In this document: one piece after another, positions 26,644-35,295 of the stretch
How the letters are laid out: each line of letters starts with the position of its first letter
Numbering within the stretch: the stretch's first letter is position 1
DNA from: Nakamurella sp. PAMC28650
Lineage (GTDB): Bacteria; Actinomycetota; Actinomycetes; Mycobacteriales; Nakamurellaceae
Direction: 5' to 3'
Assembly: GCF_014303395.1 (NCBI RefSeq)
Contig: NZ_CP060298.1
Span: forward strand, 1,054,001 to 1,118,000
Length of the DNA: 64,000 nt
Notes under the pieces: generated by a model
Told to the model about the DNA's origin: nothing
Databases searched by the model: none
Seen by the model: the letters and a program-made list of their open reading frames with translations, nothing else
Program-made: the position numbers and the translations under genes

Positions 26644-27881
26644 CGCGAGATGTTCTTGCCGAAAAGCACTTCCATCGTCTCGGGTCGATATCCCGGTGCG
26701 AGCGGCGGAACCGCCCGGGCGGCCGCGCGTTGGGACTGCTCGGCGTGGTGAGTGAGCAGCCTTCGGATCACGTCCTCCTTGCGAGGTGTCAGGTAGATCT
26801 GTGTGGTGCTGAGCTGGGCATGACCCAACACCAACTGCACGTCGGTCAACGGGAGCGCCGGATCCTCAGCCATCCGGTAGGCCGCGGTATGCCGCAACGC
26901 GTGCAACGTCGCCGCGGTGCCCGCCCGCTCGTTCACCCGCTCGAACATGCGGTGCACCGCGTGATAGGTCAACGGGCGCGGCGGGCGTCGCAAGGTCCAC
27001 CACAACGGCTGGCCACGCCCCGGCGGGATGACCCCATCCATTTCCAACTGGTAGAGCCGCAACCAGACGAACGCATCGGTCGACGCCGGAAGTTGCTGCG
27101 CAGCACCAGAACCCTTGCGGACCACGGTGATCAGCTGACGACCAGGATCGGCACCGCCCGAGGTGACGGACAACAGTTCCGAAGCGCGCGCCCCCGTCGA
27201 GACATAGAAGGCCACCAGTGCCCGATCTCGATGCGAGGGTAGTCGCGCGAAGATGTCGTTGAACTCTGCATCCGGAATGCTGCGCGGGATCCGGCTCGGG
27301 ACGACGGGCCGATAAAGGCCGGCCCGTTCATTGCGATACGGCTCCATCGGATTGTGATGAGCGTGTGCCCGGCCACCGCGACGAGAACGATCCAACGGAA
27401 ACGGGTTCAGGATCGGGCCAGTGCCGCAATCGCGGTGGAAGTCATAGAAGCCCCGCAACACCGACTCGCTGTGGGCGCGTACCGACACCGCATAGGCCAT
27501 GCCACCCGGAGCGGCCGCCACCGACCCGACCGCCGGTTCGTCCGCCGGCCGCCGCCAATGCGGCCGCGGAGACCGGCCGGTGACCTGGAGCCAGCGGGAG
27601 AAGTCCCGGGCCTCGACCCTCGTCGCCCGATCCCACCGCACCCCGACCGCCCACAAAAACCGGAACCACCGCAGCAGATCCATCCCGTAGGACCGGGCCG
27701 TCGACGCCGACCGACCAGCGGCCTGCAACTCCCGGAAGAACTCCGACACCGACTCCACCGGGTCCCCGGCCACATCCAGCAGCCGATACGGCTCCGACAC
27801 CTCGCCGGTCCCGAACAGCCGACCGACCAACGGAACTACCAGCCGAGCCCGATCCGCCAGCCCCTCTCCCACGATTTCCAT
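26640..27881 (-). CDS. Tyrosine recombinase, TnpA-like (413 aa)
   Basis: It has an N-terminal SAM-like core-binding domain (VSEFFRELQAAGRSASTARS, YGMDLLRWFRFLWAVG). The catalytic domain has the Arg in YVSTGARASELLSV (~228), LHALRHTAAYRMAEDP (HxxR, ~328), LGHAQLSTTQIYLTPRKED with the catalytic Tyr near 361. It is the promoter-proximal gene of the two-gene transposon operon. Confidence 0.85.
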   Translation of the reverse strand: MEIVGEGLADRARLVVPLVGRLFGTGEVSEPYRLLDVAGDPVESVSEFFRELQAAGRSASTARSYGMDLLRWFRFLWAVGVRWDRATRVEARDFSRWLQVTGRSPRPHWRRPADEPAVGSVAAAPGGMAYAVSVRAHSESVLRGFYDFHRDCGTGPILNPFPLDRSRRGGRAHAHHNPMEPYRNERAGLYRPVVPSRIPRSIPDAEFNDIFARLPSHRDRALVAFYVSTGARASELLSVTSGGADPGRQLITVVRKGSGAAQQLPASTDAFVWLRLYQLEMDGVIPPGRGQPLWWTLRRPPRPLTYHAVHRMFERVNERAGTAATLHALRHTAAYRMAEDPALPLTDVQLVLGHAQLSTTQIYLTPRKEDVIRRLLTHHAEQSQRAAARAVPPLAPGYRPETMEVLFGKNISR

Positions 27882-30352
27882 CCACGATTTCTAGCATCAT
27901 CAGGTGATCCTCTCGCCGACGACACGCCGCCTTTGAGCTGCAGTTACACACCAAGTAGTTCAGTCAACGGGTAGTGTCCGGCCAACCGGATGAAATCCGG
28001 TGTGGGGATGACGACGTTGGCCACGACACCGCCTTTGAGGCACGCCATCCGGTCGGTCAGCAACTTGCCCGGGACACCACCGGCGGCCTGCAGCGCTTCG
28101 GCCAGGAAACCCAAAGTGGTGGAGGACCTCTCGTTGGTGGCGAAGGCGACGAACCGCCACCTCGACCAGGCCAGCACCGCGCAGAACAGGTGCAACCCGG
28201 CGCCGACATCAGCCCAGTCGAACACCATGAACGCGCCCGGTTCCCACACCGCCGGGCGGCGACCACGGTGATTACTGCGGCGCCACAACGCTTTCTGGTC
28301 TGCGACCAGACGCCGGAAGTTCCGGGCCGACCCCTGATAGCCGGCGGCCTGAGCCACCGGCAGCAGCCGCTTCGCCGAGATCCGGCCCTTCGACGTTTCG
28401 ATTCGTTTGGCGACCAGCTCGGTCACCGCCTCGAAGTTCCGGGCCCGCGGCGCCGGCACCGGCCGGTCCTGGCCGGCCTCGGCGCGTTCCACGACCCGCC
28501 GCACAGTCTTGTGGGCGGTGGCGCAGATCTGCGCTGCGCCCCGGTAGGTGCCGACCTCGCGGTAGGCGGAAATGATGTCCATTCGTTCCCTCGCTGACAA
28601 CATGGAGCTCCCTGGGCGGTGCGGTGACTGGTTGGCACCGCCACCGTCACCGCCCAGGGCCTCACGGCTCGACACGACACGACGAGCAAGGGGTGGGGAC
28701 TTTCAACTGGCCAAAACCGGGGACCTCACCTGGCCACCACCGGGGACTTTCTCATGGCCACGGACACCATCCCGGTTTCGGTGGACAGTTCGAAGCTGGA
28801 CGGCCTGCTCTTGGCGCGCTCCAACGCCTCGTAGACGAACGCGGCCGGCAGACCGAGGTCCCGGAACACCGGGCGCAACGCATGGATCTTCCCGGCCCGC
28901 CAGTCCAACCGACTGGCGCGGGCAGCGACAGAGTCAGAGATCCGCAGCTCGTAGAGGTCACCGAGTAGTCCCCGGTCGTTCTCGATCAGGTACACCAGCG
29001 GCTCCGGCTCATCCCGCAACATCCGCAGGTGCGCTGCGACCGTCGTGTGGTCCATCCCGCTGGCCACATCCAACGACCGGGTCCCGAACGCGATGTACCG
29101 GCTACCGGATTTCATCGCCGCCTCACCCAAAGCCCGTAGCACCATCCGCACCGCCGGGCCGGTACGACCGCGGTAGCGACCTCGTTCCGTCAGCTCCAGC
29201 GCCGTCCGCCATTCACGGATGAACTGATATTCCACGGCGGTTGATCGTTTCTGTTGACTTTGAACTGTCGTCCCAGGCCGGCGGTGTGTAGCGGGCTCGC
29301 TTGTGGGGGATATGGGACATGTCTCACACCGGTGTTGTTTGCCTTCGCTTTTTGGACCCAGGAGACGGCGTTGCGCCAGTCGGACAGGACGGCTCTGCGG
29401 CGGGTGCCCGCTGTCTGTCAAGTCAAGCGAGACACGGGTGTTGAGTTTATTCGGGTAGGGCTGGTTCCGGCTTGTTAATCCAGGCCGTCTCGGGTCGGGT
29501 CGGTGGGTGGGGTCGTCGGCCGAACCGCGCTGGGTTGGCATGGAACGCCGCGGTCAGGGTCGTGCGGCGGGCGTCGTCGATGGCGTCGGCGGTGCCGAAG
29601 TGGACGGACGCGGGCGTGTGCCAGCCGATGCCCGAATGCCGGTGGATGTAGTTGTATTGGTAGAAAAATTCGGTGCAGAATTGTTTGGCGTGCTCCAGCG
29701 AGTTGAAGTGTTCAGGGAAATCAGGCAGATATTTCAGGGTCCGGTACTGCGCCTCGGAAAAGGGGTTGTCATTGGACACGTGCGGTCGGGAATGGGATCG
29801 GGCGACGCCCAGGTCGGTGAGCAGCATCGACACCGGTTTGGAGGTCATGGAGGTGCCGCGGTCGGCGTGGACGCTGTGCGGGGCGGTGCCGTTGCGGCCG
29901 ATCGCCCCGGCGATGAAGTCGGCGGCCAGATTGGACTCCTCGCAGGTGGAGACCAGCCAGCCGGGGTTGAAGCGGGAGAAGATGTCGATGAGCACGTACA
30001 GGTGGTAGAAGATTCCTTTGCTGGGGCCGCGGAGTTTGGTGATGTCCCACGACCAGATCTGCGACGGTGCGTCGGCCATCAGCTCAGGCTTGATCTTCGC
30101 TGGATGTGTTGCTTGCATCCGTCTTTCGCGGGTCTGACCGGCGGCCCGGGCGATCCGGTACATGCTGGACATCGAGCACAGGTACCGCCCTTCGTCCAGT
30201 TCACGGGTCCAGATCTGCCCGATCGCCAGATCGGAGTACTGCTTGGTGTTGATCAACTCCAGCACCGCCGCCTGCTCCCTACCTGTCAGGCTCAACTGAG
30301 ACATCCGCAAGGCCCGGGTGCAACGCTGTAGGGCGTGACAGGAGATAAGCCA

Positions 30353-30778
30353 GTGACCAGCAACATCCAGCAGGAGACCGACACGGCCGGCGGCGCGGAG
30401 CCGGTGAATCCGGCACCGAACCCGATCCGGCGGTCGTTCACCGCGGAGTACCGAGCGCGGGTGGTCGCCGAGTACGAGGTGGCCCCGCACGGTGAGAAGG
30501 CCGCCGTCCTGCGCAGGGAAGGGCTGTATCAATCCCAGGTCCGGGAGTGGCGAGCCGAACGGGACACGAAGGCCGCCGGCTTGGTCCCGAAACGCTATTC
30601 GCACCGGACGTCGAAAACGTCAGGTTCGGAGACTGACCGGCTACGCGCGGAAAATGCGCGGTTGGCGAAGGAATTGGCGAAGTCGCAGGCGGTGGTGGAG
30701 ATAATGGGAAAACTACAAGGGCTCTTGGAATCCATCTCCGAGAGCACGGACACGCCGCCGCCACCGACGACGCGTTGA
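30353..30778 (+). CDS. IS3 family transposase OrfA (inner copy)
   Basis: A 141-residue protein from GTG 30353 with CAGGAGA upstream. It has a helix-turn-helix (RSFTAEYRARVVAEYEVAPH, AAVLRREGLYQSQVREWRAE) and a leucine zipper (RLRAENARLAKELAKSQAVV). Its TGA overlaps the TTG start of orfB. Confidence 0.85.
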   Translation: MTSNIQQETDTAGGAEPVNPAPNPIRRSFTAEYRARVVAEYEVAPHGEKAAVLRREGLYQSQVREWRAERDTKAAGLVPKRYSHRTSKTSGSETDRLRAENARLAKELAKSQAVVEIMGKLQGLLESISESTDTPPPPTTR

Positions 30779-31776
30779 GCGTTGCGTTCGCGCAGCTGTG
30801 GGATGGGCAGGTCACGACGAACGCGGCGTGCGCGTTGATCGGCCGGCCCCGGGCCAGTCACTACCGCCGGCACCTACTTGGGCCGGTGCACGGACCGAAG
30901 GAGGCCCGCCGGGTCCCGGACAACGGGCAGGCGTTGACCGCGGCGGAGCAGGCGGCGGTGCTGACGTTGATCAACTCGAAAGGCTACGGCGACCTGGCGA
31001 TCGGGCAGATCTGGACCCGTGAACTGGACGAAGGGCGGTACCTGTGCTCGATGTCCAGCATGTACCGGATCGCCCGGGCCGCCGGTCAGACCCGCGAAAG
31101 ACGGATGCAAGCAACACATCCAGCGAAGATCAAGCCTGAGCTGATGGCCGACGCACCGTCGCAGATCTGGTCGTGGGACATCACCAAACTCCGCGGCCCC
31201 AGCAAAGGAATCTTCTACCACCTGTACGTGCTCATCGACATCTTCTCCCGCTTCAACCCCGGCTGGCTGGTCTCCACCTGCGAGGAGTCCAATCTGGCCG
31301 CCGACTTCATCGCCGGGGCGATCGGCCGCAACGGCACCGCCCCGCACAGCGTCCACGCCGACCGCGGCACCTCCATGACCTCCAAACCGGTGTCGATGCT
31401 GCTCACCGACCTGGGCGTCGCCCGATCCCATTCCCGACCGCACGTGTCCAATGACAACCCCTTTTCCGAGGCGCAGTACCGGACCCTGAAATATCTGCCT
31501 GATTTCCCTGAACACTTCAACTCGCTGGAGCACGCCAAACAATTCTGCACCGAATTTTTCTACCAATACAACTACATCCACCGGCATTCGGGCATCGGCT
31601 GGCACACGCCCGCGTCCGTCCACTTCGGCACCGCCGACGCCATCGACGACGCCCGCCGCACGACCCTGACCGCGGCGTTCCATGCCAACCCAGCGCGGTT
31701 CGGCCGACGACCCCACCCACCGACCCGACCCGAGACGGCCTGGATTAACAAGCCGGAACCAGCCCTACCCGAATAA
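30775..31776 (+). CDS. IS3 family transposase OrfB (inner copy)
   Basis: A 333-residue DDE integrase-type transposase. It starts at TTG 30775 overlapping orfA (or is made by frameshifting). Catalytic regions: WSWDITKLRGPSKGIFYHLY (D), SVHADRGTSM (D), and SNDNPFSEAQYRTLKYLPDF (E). Intact and probably active. Confidence 0.87.
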   Translation: MSVAFAQLWDGQVTTNAACALIGRPRASHYRRHLLGPVHGPKEARRVPDNGQALTAAEQAAVLTLINSKGYGDLAIGQIWTRELDEGRYLCSMSSMYRIARAAGQTRERRMQATHPAKIKPELMADAPSQIWSWDITKLRGPSKGIFYHLYVLIDIFSRFNPGWLVSTCEESNLAADFIAGAIGRNGTAPHSVHADRGTSMTSKPVSMLLTDLGVARSHSRPHVSNDNPFSEAQYRTLKYLPDFPEHFNSLEHAKQFCTEFFYQYNYIHRHSGIGWHTPASVHFGTADAIDDARRTTLTAAFHANPARFGRRPHPPTRPETAWINKPEPALPE

Positions 31777-31985
31777 ACTCAACACCCGTGTCTCGCTTGA
31801 CTTGACAGACAGCGGCTCGGTCGTGGTCAGTGCCTGCCCGTTGTCCGGGACCCGGCGGGCCTCCCTGGGTCCGTGCACCGGCCCGAGTAGGTGCCGGCGG
31901 TAGTGACTGGCCCGGGGCCGGCCGATCAACGCGCACGCCGCCTTCGTGGTGACCTGCCCATCCCACAGCTGCGCGAACGCTACCG

Positions 31986-32417
31986 TCAACGCCCCGTCGG
32001 CGGTGGCTGCGGCGAGGTGTCCATGCTCTCGGAGATAGATTCCAAGAGCCCTTGTAGTTTTCTCATTATTTCCACCACCGCCTGCGACTTCGCCAATTCT
32101 TTCGCCAATCGCGTATTTTCGGTGCGGAGCAGGTCAGTCTCCGAACCTGACGTTTTTGACGTCCGGTGGGAATTGCGTTTGGGGACCAGCCCGGCAGCCC
32201 GGGCATCCCGTTCGGCTCGCCAATCCCGCACCTGCGATTGGTAGAGCCCTTCCCGGCGCAGGACGGCGGCCTTCTCACCGTGCGGGGCCGCCTCGTACTC
32301 GGCGACCACCCGCGCTCGGTACTCGGCGGCGAACGACCGCCGGGTCGGGTTCGGTGCCGGATTCACCGGCTCCGCGCCGCCGGCCGTGTCGGTCTCCTGC
32401 TGGATGCTGCTGGTCAC
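31986..32417 (-). CDS. IS3 family transposase OrfA (outer copy)
   Basis: A 143-residue protein that is a near-twin of the inner-copy OrfA (RSFAAEYRARVVAEYEAAPH, LLRTENTRLAKELAKSQAVV) with scattered substitutions, so the two IS3 copies are related but not recent duplicates at this end. Complete, but its orfB is split. Confidence 0.82.
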   Translation of the reverse strand: MTSSIQQETDTAGGAEPVNPAPNPTRRSFAAEYRARVVAEYEAAPHGEKAAVLRREGLYQSQVRDWRAERDARAAGLVPKRNSHRTSKTSGSETDLLRTENTRLAKELAKSQAVVEIMRKLQGLLESISESMDTSPQPPPTGR

Positions 32418-32646
32418 TGGCTTATCTCCTGTCAGGCCCTACAGCGTTGCACCCGGGCCTTGCGGATGTCTCAGTTGAGCCTGACAGGTAGGGCCGGGAT
32501 CACCCGGAAGATGCTGCAGCGCCCAGGCCGCCCACTATCCGCCGCGAGGGCAGCGGGGGTTTGCCACCTACACCCGCAGCGGCGGCCACGGCCTGATCGG
32601 TACGGACGAGCATCTGCGCCGGGCCGCGTCCGGCACCACGATCATT

Positions 32647-33693
32647 GTGATGATCGAAGACAGCGCTGGAGTGATTGCGGCGCAGGACATTGCCGCGGTC
32701 GACGGGGTTGATGGCCTGTTCGTGGGTCCGGCCGACCTGGCAGTTGCGCTCGGCTTCTCGGGGCAGCAGAGCGTTCCCCAGGTCAAGACGGCCATCGACC
32801 AGGTGCACGCGGGTGCCCGACGCGCTGGCGCCGCGGTGGTCACCATCACCGGCGATCCGGCCGTGGCGCGGGAGCACTTCGCAGCCGGTAGCCAGATGGT
32901 GATCTACAACGTGTGGTCGGCGCTCGGTAGGCTGTTCACCTCGTTGGCCGCAGGCCGGGCGGAGCCGGCCCCCGGCTCCGCCCGTGACATCAGAAAGATC
33001 GCAGATCCTGTCGTTCTGCTGGCCGGGATGCTGGGGGGCGCCGCCACCTGGGACTCGATGGCGGCGGCGTTGTCTCCGACTCTGTCGCTGCGGCCCGGTC
33101 GCATCGATCTGGACGACAGCATTGCGGGCATGGCCGCGTCGGTCCTGGCCGATGCACCCTCCCGGTTCGTTCTGATCGGGCATTCTCTCGGCGGTGTAGT
33201 CGCGCAGGAGGTCGTCCGGCAGGCTCCCGAGCGGGTCAGTGCCCTCGTCCTGCTGCACTGCAGCGGACGTGGACCGACCGAGCAGCAGCAGGCCGTCTGG
33301 GCAGAACTCGCGGTACGGGCTGGGGACGGGGGCTTCGCCGTCATCGTGGCCGAGCAGGCCGTGACGAATCTCGGGTCGGCTGCGGCCGACCGGACGCACG
33401 TCGCAGCGTGGCAGCAGGTGGCCCTCCAAGTCGGCCGGGACGGTTTTCTGCGCCAGCTGGCGGCCCAGTCCGGGCGCCAGGATCACCGCGCGTGGCTTAG
33501 GAGTATCGCAGTGCCCACCATGGTGATCGGCGGCATCACCGACGAGGTCTCGACACCTGCACTGCAGCAGGAGCTGGCAGACCTCATCCCGGGCGCCAGG
33601 TATGCCGAGATCGATGCCGGACACATGAGCATGCTGGAAGCCCCCGCGGTACTTGCGGCCCTGATCGCGGATTTTCTCGGTTTCCCGAGCTAG
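32647..33693 (+). CDS. Truncated HpcH/HpaI aldolase fused to an alpha/beta hydrolase
   Basis: Residues 1-~105 are the C-terminal part of an HpcH/HpaI aldolase/citrate lyase domain (MMIEDSAGVIAAQDIAAVDG, GLFVGPADLAVALGFSGQ). Homology continues in frame upstream to about 32527 (YPPRGQRGFATYTRSG). There it is cut by IS5 and IS3 debris, so the true start is lost and GTG 32647 is only the first available codon. Residues ~115-348 are a complete alpha/beta hydrolase with the nucleophile elbow FVLIGHSLGGVVAQE, an acid in IGGITDEVSTP and the His in EIDAGHMSMLEAP. Fusion of these two domains is unusual. Separately encoded neighbours of these types occur in aromatic and sugar-acid catabolism, so a pathway coupling is possible. 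The stop lies at the IS5 junction. Confidence 0.7.
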   Translation: MMIEDSAGVIAAQDIAAVDGVDGLFVGPADLAVALGFSGQQSVPQVKTAIDQVHAGARRAGAAVVTITGDPAVAREHFAAGSQMVIYNVWSALGRLFTSLAAGRAEPAPGSARDIRKIADPVVLLAGMLGGAATWDSMAAALSPTLSLRPGRIDLDDSIAGMAASVLADAPSRFVLIGHSLGGVVAQEVVRQAPERVSALVLLHCSGRGPTEQQQAVWAELAVRAGDGGFAVIVAEQAVTNLGSAAADRTHVAAWQQVALQVGRDGFLRQLAAQSGRQDHRAWLRSIAVPTMVIGGITDEVSTPALQQELADLIPGARYAEIDAGHMSMLEAPAVLAALIADFLGFPS

Positions 33694-34307
33694 GGCGTGT
33701 CTTCCAATAGTCGGTTCCAGACGATGCACGCCGAAAGCACCACTGCCGCGCGGTAGGTGATGGCGAGCTTGTCGTAGCGGGTGGCCAGCCCCCGCCATTG
33801 CTTGATCAGAGCGAAGGAACGCTCGACAACGTTGCGTTCCCGGTACATCTGGCGGTCCAGCGCAGGTGGACGGCCACCCTTGCTGCCCTTACGTTTGCGG
33901 GCGGCGATCTGGTCGCTCTTGAGCGGAATGACCACCTTGATCCCGCGGCGCTGCAGCATCCTGCGGGTGATCCCGGCGGCGTAGGCCTTGTCCGCCAGGA
34001 CGGCATCGGGTCGGGTCCGTGGTCGCCCCCGACCTCGGCGCGGAACCCGGATGTCGGCCAGTACCTGTTCCAGGACGGCACCGTCGTTGCGTTGCCCACC
34101 GGTGATGACGATCGCCAGTGGCCGGCCCTTGCCATCGACCGCGTGGTGGATCTTCGTGGTCAACCCGTCCCGGGACCTGCCAATGCCGTGACCTGCAGGT
34201 TCAGCATCGACCAGTGGCAGATTCTTGTAGTTCGATACTGCCCCCTGTGTCCTGCTCGGGCCGTGTCGTGTTTGTCGCGTGCTGGTGGGCGCGGTTGATG
34301 GTGGCAT
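33690..34307 (-). CDS. IS5 family transposase, second frame
   Basis: DDE part: GIGRSRDGLTTKIHHAVDGK, PDAVLADKAYAAGITRRMLQ, MYRERNVVERSFALIKQWRG and LATRYDKLAITYRAA. It is probably expressed by frameshifting from the first frame near YKNLP. The stop codon TAG is supplied by the junction with the target. Confidence 0.82.
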   Translation of the reverse strand: MPPSTAPTSTRQTRHGPSRTQGAVSNYKNLPLVDAEPAGHGIGRSRDGLTTKIHHAVDGKGRPLAIVITGGQRNDGAVLEQVLADIRVPRRGRGRPRTRPDAVLADKAYAAGITRRMLQRRGIKVVIPLKSDQIAARKRKGSKGGRPPALDRQMYRERNVVERSFALIKQWRGLATRYDKLAITYRAAVVLSACIVWNRLLEDTP

Positions 34308-34667
34308 CCACCGACACGGTCCAGTCGATCTGACCGGCAGCGTCAGCGTCGGTCAACAACGCCGCGAGCACCCGGTCCCAGGTGCCGTCTCCGGCGTACC
34401 GGCGGTGCCGCTTCCACACGGTCTGCCACGGTCCGAACACGTCCCGAGGCAAGTCCCGCCAGGGGATCCCGGCCCGGTACCGGTAGGCGATGCCTTCCAC
34501 CACCCGCCGGTGCTCACCGAACGGATGACCCCGCCGGCCAACATTTGTCGGCAACAACCGCTCGATCCGTTGCCACTGCTCGTCACTGAAGACGCGGTAC
34601 CGCGACGAAGGAGAACTCATTCAGTGAGCATCCCGCCACACCTACCCAACTTTTGGGAGACACGCCC
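33693..34667 (-). mobile_element. IS5 family element (IS427 group)
   Basis: Ends GGGCGTGTCTTCC / GGAGACACGCCC in inverted orientation, flanked by TA inside a CTAG target (33691-33692 and 34668-34669). Both transposase frames are intact. Confidence 0.85.
34201..34620 (-). CDS. IS5 family transposase, first frame
   Basis: A 139-residue N-terminal half: YRVFSDEQWQRIERLLPTNV, RAGIPWRDLPRDVFGPWQTV and the first catalytic Asp in WTVSVDATINRAHQHA. It ends just after the overlap with the second frame. Confidence 0.8.
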   Translation of the reverse strand: MSSPSSRYRVFSDEQWQRIERLLPTNVGRRGHPFGEHRRVVEGIAYRYRAGIPWRDLPRDVFGPWQTVWKRHRRYAGDGTWDRVLAALLTDADAAGQIDWTVSVDATINRAHQHATNTTRPEQDTGGSIELQESATGRC

Positions 34668-34825
34668 TAGCTGACCAACCGACCGTCGCCCCATCAGGCC
34701 TGAAGAACTACCGGAGAAACCGGACCAGCCGGTCAGTCAGCCATGCCACCAACAGGGGAAACCCACCGACAAGATCAACTACCGGCCAGCAAGATCAACT
34801 ACACGGCACGACGGCGCATCCGGGC

Positions 34826-35136
34826 TTAGAAAGGGGTCAGCAGGATCTTGATCGGCGTGCCGGCCAGTAGGGCGCCGATCCTGGTCTCGTCGAGGACGGC
34901 GAGGGAGCCGGCAAGGCGCACGATGGTCGAGCTTTCGAGTTGGGCGACCGCAGCCGCACCGTCGAAGGACGCGGGCGTTGCGACCGGAGCGGAGGTCGGC
35001 GGTGCGACCGGAGCGGACGAGGGAATCGGTACCTGGCCGCCGCTGCGCCTTGCGGGGCAAGGATCGGGAGGGCGACCACGACCAGCCCGACGAGCGCGGT
35101 CGTGGTCCGCCGCCGGCTCTGCTCTGATTCCCCCAT
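34826..35136 (-). pseudogene. Small secreted or membrane protein, probably frameshifted
   Basis: From ATG 35136 the frame gives MGESEQSRRRTTTALVGLVV and VALPILAPQGAA, a basic stretch followed by one hydrophobic helix. The next phase continues in a more coding-like way with a Pro/Ala-rich linker (APVAPPTSAPVATP), then ESSTIVRLAGSLAVLDETRI and GALLAGTPIKILLTPF before a stop. A single frameshift near 35050 would join them. The family is not recognised. Alternatively one of the two frames is simply not coding. Confidence 0.35.
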
Positions 35137-35295
35137 GGCTGACAGTTTGCCTGCTTCCTCCCGGCGGCGGACCATCGGTCGTGAGGTCGGGATGTCCCCC
35201 GTGCAGACAGTGACGCTGACGCACGACGGCTGAGTCATCGTCATCGGATCGCCCGCCGCCCCGGGGTCACGGACCCGTTCGGGTCGCAGGCCGAC

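Larger units (their letters stand above)
24143..27973 (-). mobile_element. Tn554-like transposon with two tyrosine recombinases
   Basis: Boundaries follow from the split istA gene. The ends share CTGAACT in inverted orientation (24146-24152 region and near 27955) but have no long terminal repeats, as expected for Tn554-type elements. It carries tnpA- and tnpB-like genes. A tnpC-like third gene, present in Tn554, is absent. Confidence 0.72.
23246..28603 (-). pseudogene. IstA-like transposase of IS21, split by the Tn554-like transposon
   Basis: The N-terminal part (28603-27974) starts MLSARERMDIISAYREVGTY and includes MVFDWADVGAGLHLFCAVLA and VVANVVIPTPDFIRLAGHY. The C-terminal part (24139-23246) resumes with GFTPDFCHAQDPESKGIVEN and LVGYAQRDLVVPLL. 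The junction Y|GFTPDF is exactly where family members are continuous. The trinucleotide GTA is present at both ends of the insert. Confidence 0.85.
22375..28766 (-). mobile_element. IS21 family element carrying a Tn554-like transposon
   Basis: Ends TGTCAACGGCCATC (left) and, inverted, TGTCCGTGGCCATG (right), each followed by repeated blocks containing GGTCCCC or AGTCCCC and TGGCCAGTTGA, typical multiple end sites of IS21. The 5-bp CCATC is duplicated at 22370-22374 and 28767-28771. Both genes are broken. Confidence 0.8.
22248..29259 (-). pseudogene. Helix-turn-helix protein (probable primase/replication-type C terminus), interrupted by IS21
   Basis: The right part (28767-29259) encodes QFIREWRTALELTERGRYRG, YIAFGTRSLDVASGMDHTTV and PVFRDLGLPAAFVYEALERA. 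It resembles the tandem helix-turn-helix C-terminal region of replication or primase proteins on actinobacterial integrative elements. The left part (22248-22374) continues with MARSTVYEALETLAAFNLVG and stops. Removing the IS21 and one 5-bp repeat CCATC joins them in frame. The N terminus upstream of 29259 is not recognisable, and the distal end runs into IS30 debris. Confidence 0.6.
29409..31814. repeat. About 800-bp inverted repeat formed by two IS3 copies
   Basis: 29409-~30215 and ~31008-31814 encode identical protein sequence from IWTRELDEGRYLCSM to the C terminus on opposite strands, and the antisense frames are identical too. The arms surround about 790 bases that differ between copies. 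Confidence 0.8.
30278..31814 (+). mobile_element. IS3 family element, inner copy, intact
   Basis: Starts CCTACCTGTCAGG and ends CTTGACAGACAGCG. Flanked by GCTC (30274-30277 and 31815-31818). It carries complete orfA and orfB and lies opposite in orientation to its host copy. Confidence 0.82.
29447..31989 (-). pseudogene. IS3 transposase OrfB of the outer copy, split by the inner IS3
   Basis: The N-terminal part (31989-31819) encodes QLWDGQVTTKAACALIGRPR and ends VPDNGQALTTTE. The C-terminal part (30277-29447) resumes EQAAVLELINTKQYSDLAIG and runs through WSWDITKLRGPSKGIFYHLY to the end. The 4-bp GCTC at both junctions is the target duplication of the inner element. Confidence 0.8.
29409..32492 (-). 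mobile_element. IS3 family element, outer copy, interrupted by a second IS3
   Basis: Ends CGCTGTCTGTCAAG (left) and CTGACAGGTAGG (right), as in the inner copy. GCC lies on both sides (29406-29408, 32493-32495). Because the outer flanks do not rejoin into a known gene, this 3-bp match could be chance. Confidence 0.78.

Noticed and set aside
28690-28766. Repeated GGGGAC blocks considered as a possible CRISPR array
   Set aside because: Too few, unequal spacing, and they coincide with the multiple end repeats of the IS21 element, with matching blocks at its other end.
29507-31716. Two antisense open frames of 274 and 280 codons in the IS3 copies
   Set aside because: They lie exactly opposite the transposase genes, share no known domain and have Arg/Gly-rich composition typical of high-GC antisense frames.
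29406-32495. GCC on both sides of the outer IS3 as proof of clean insertion
   Set aside because: Three bases can match by chance. The right flank is a 27-bp IS5 remnant while the left flank is not IS5, so a later rearrangement is likely.
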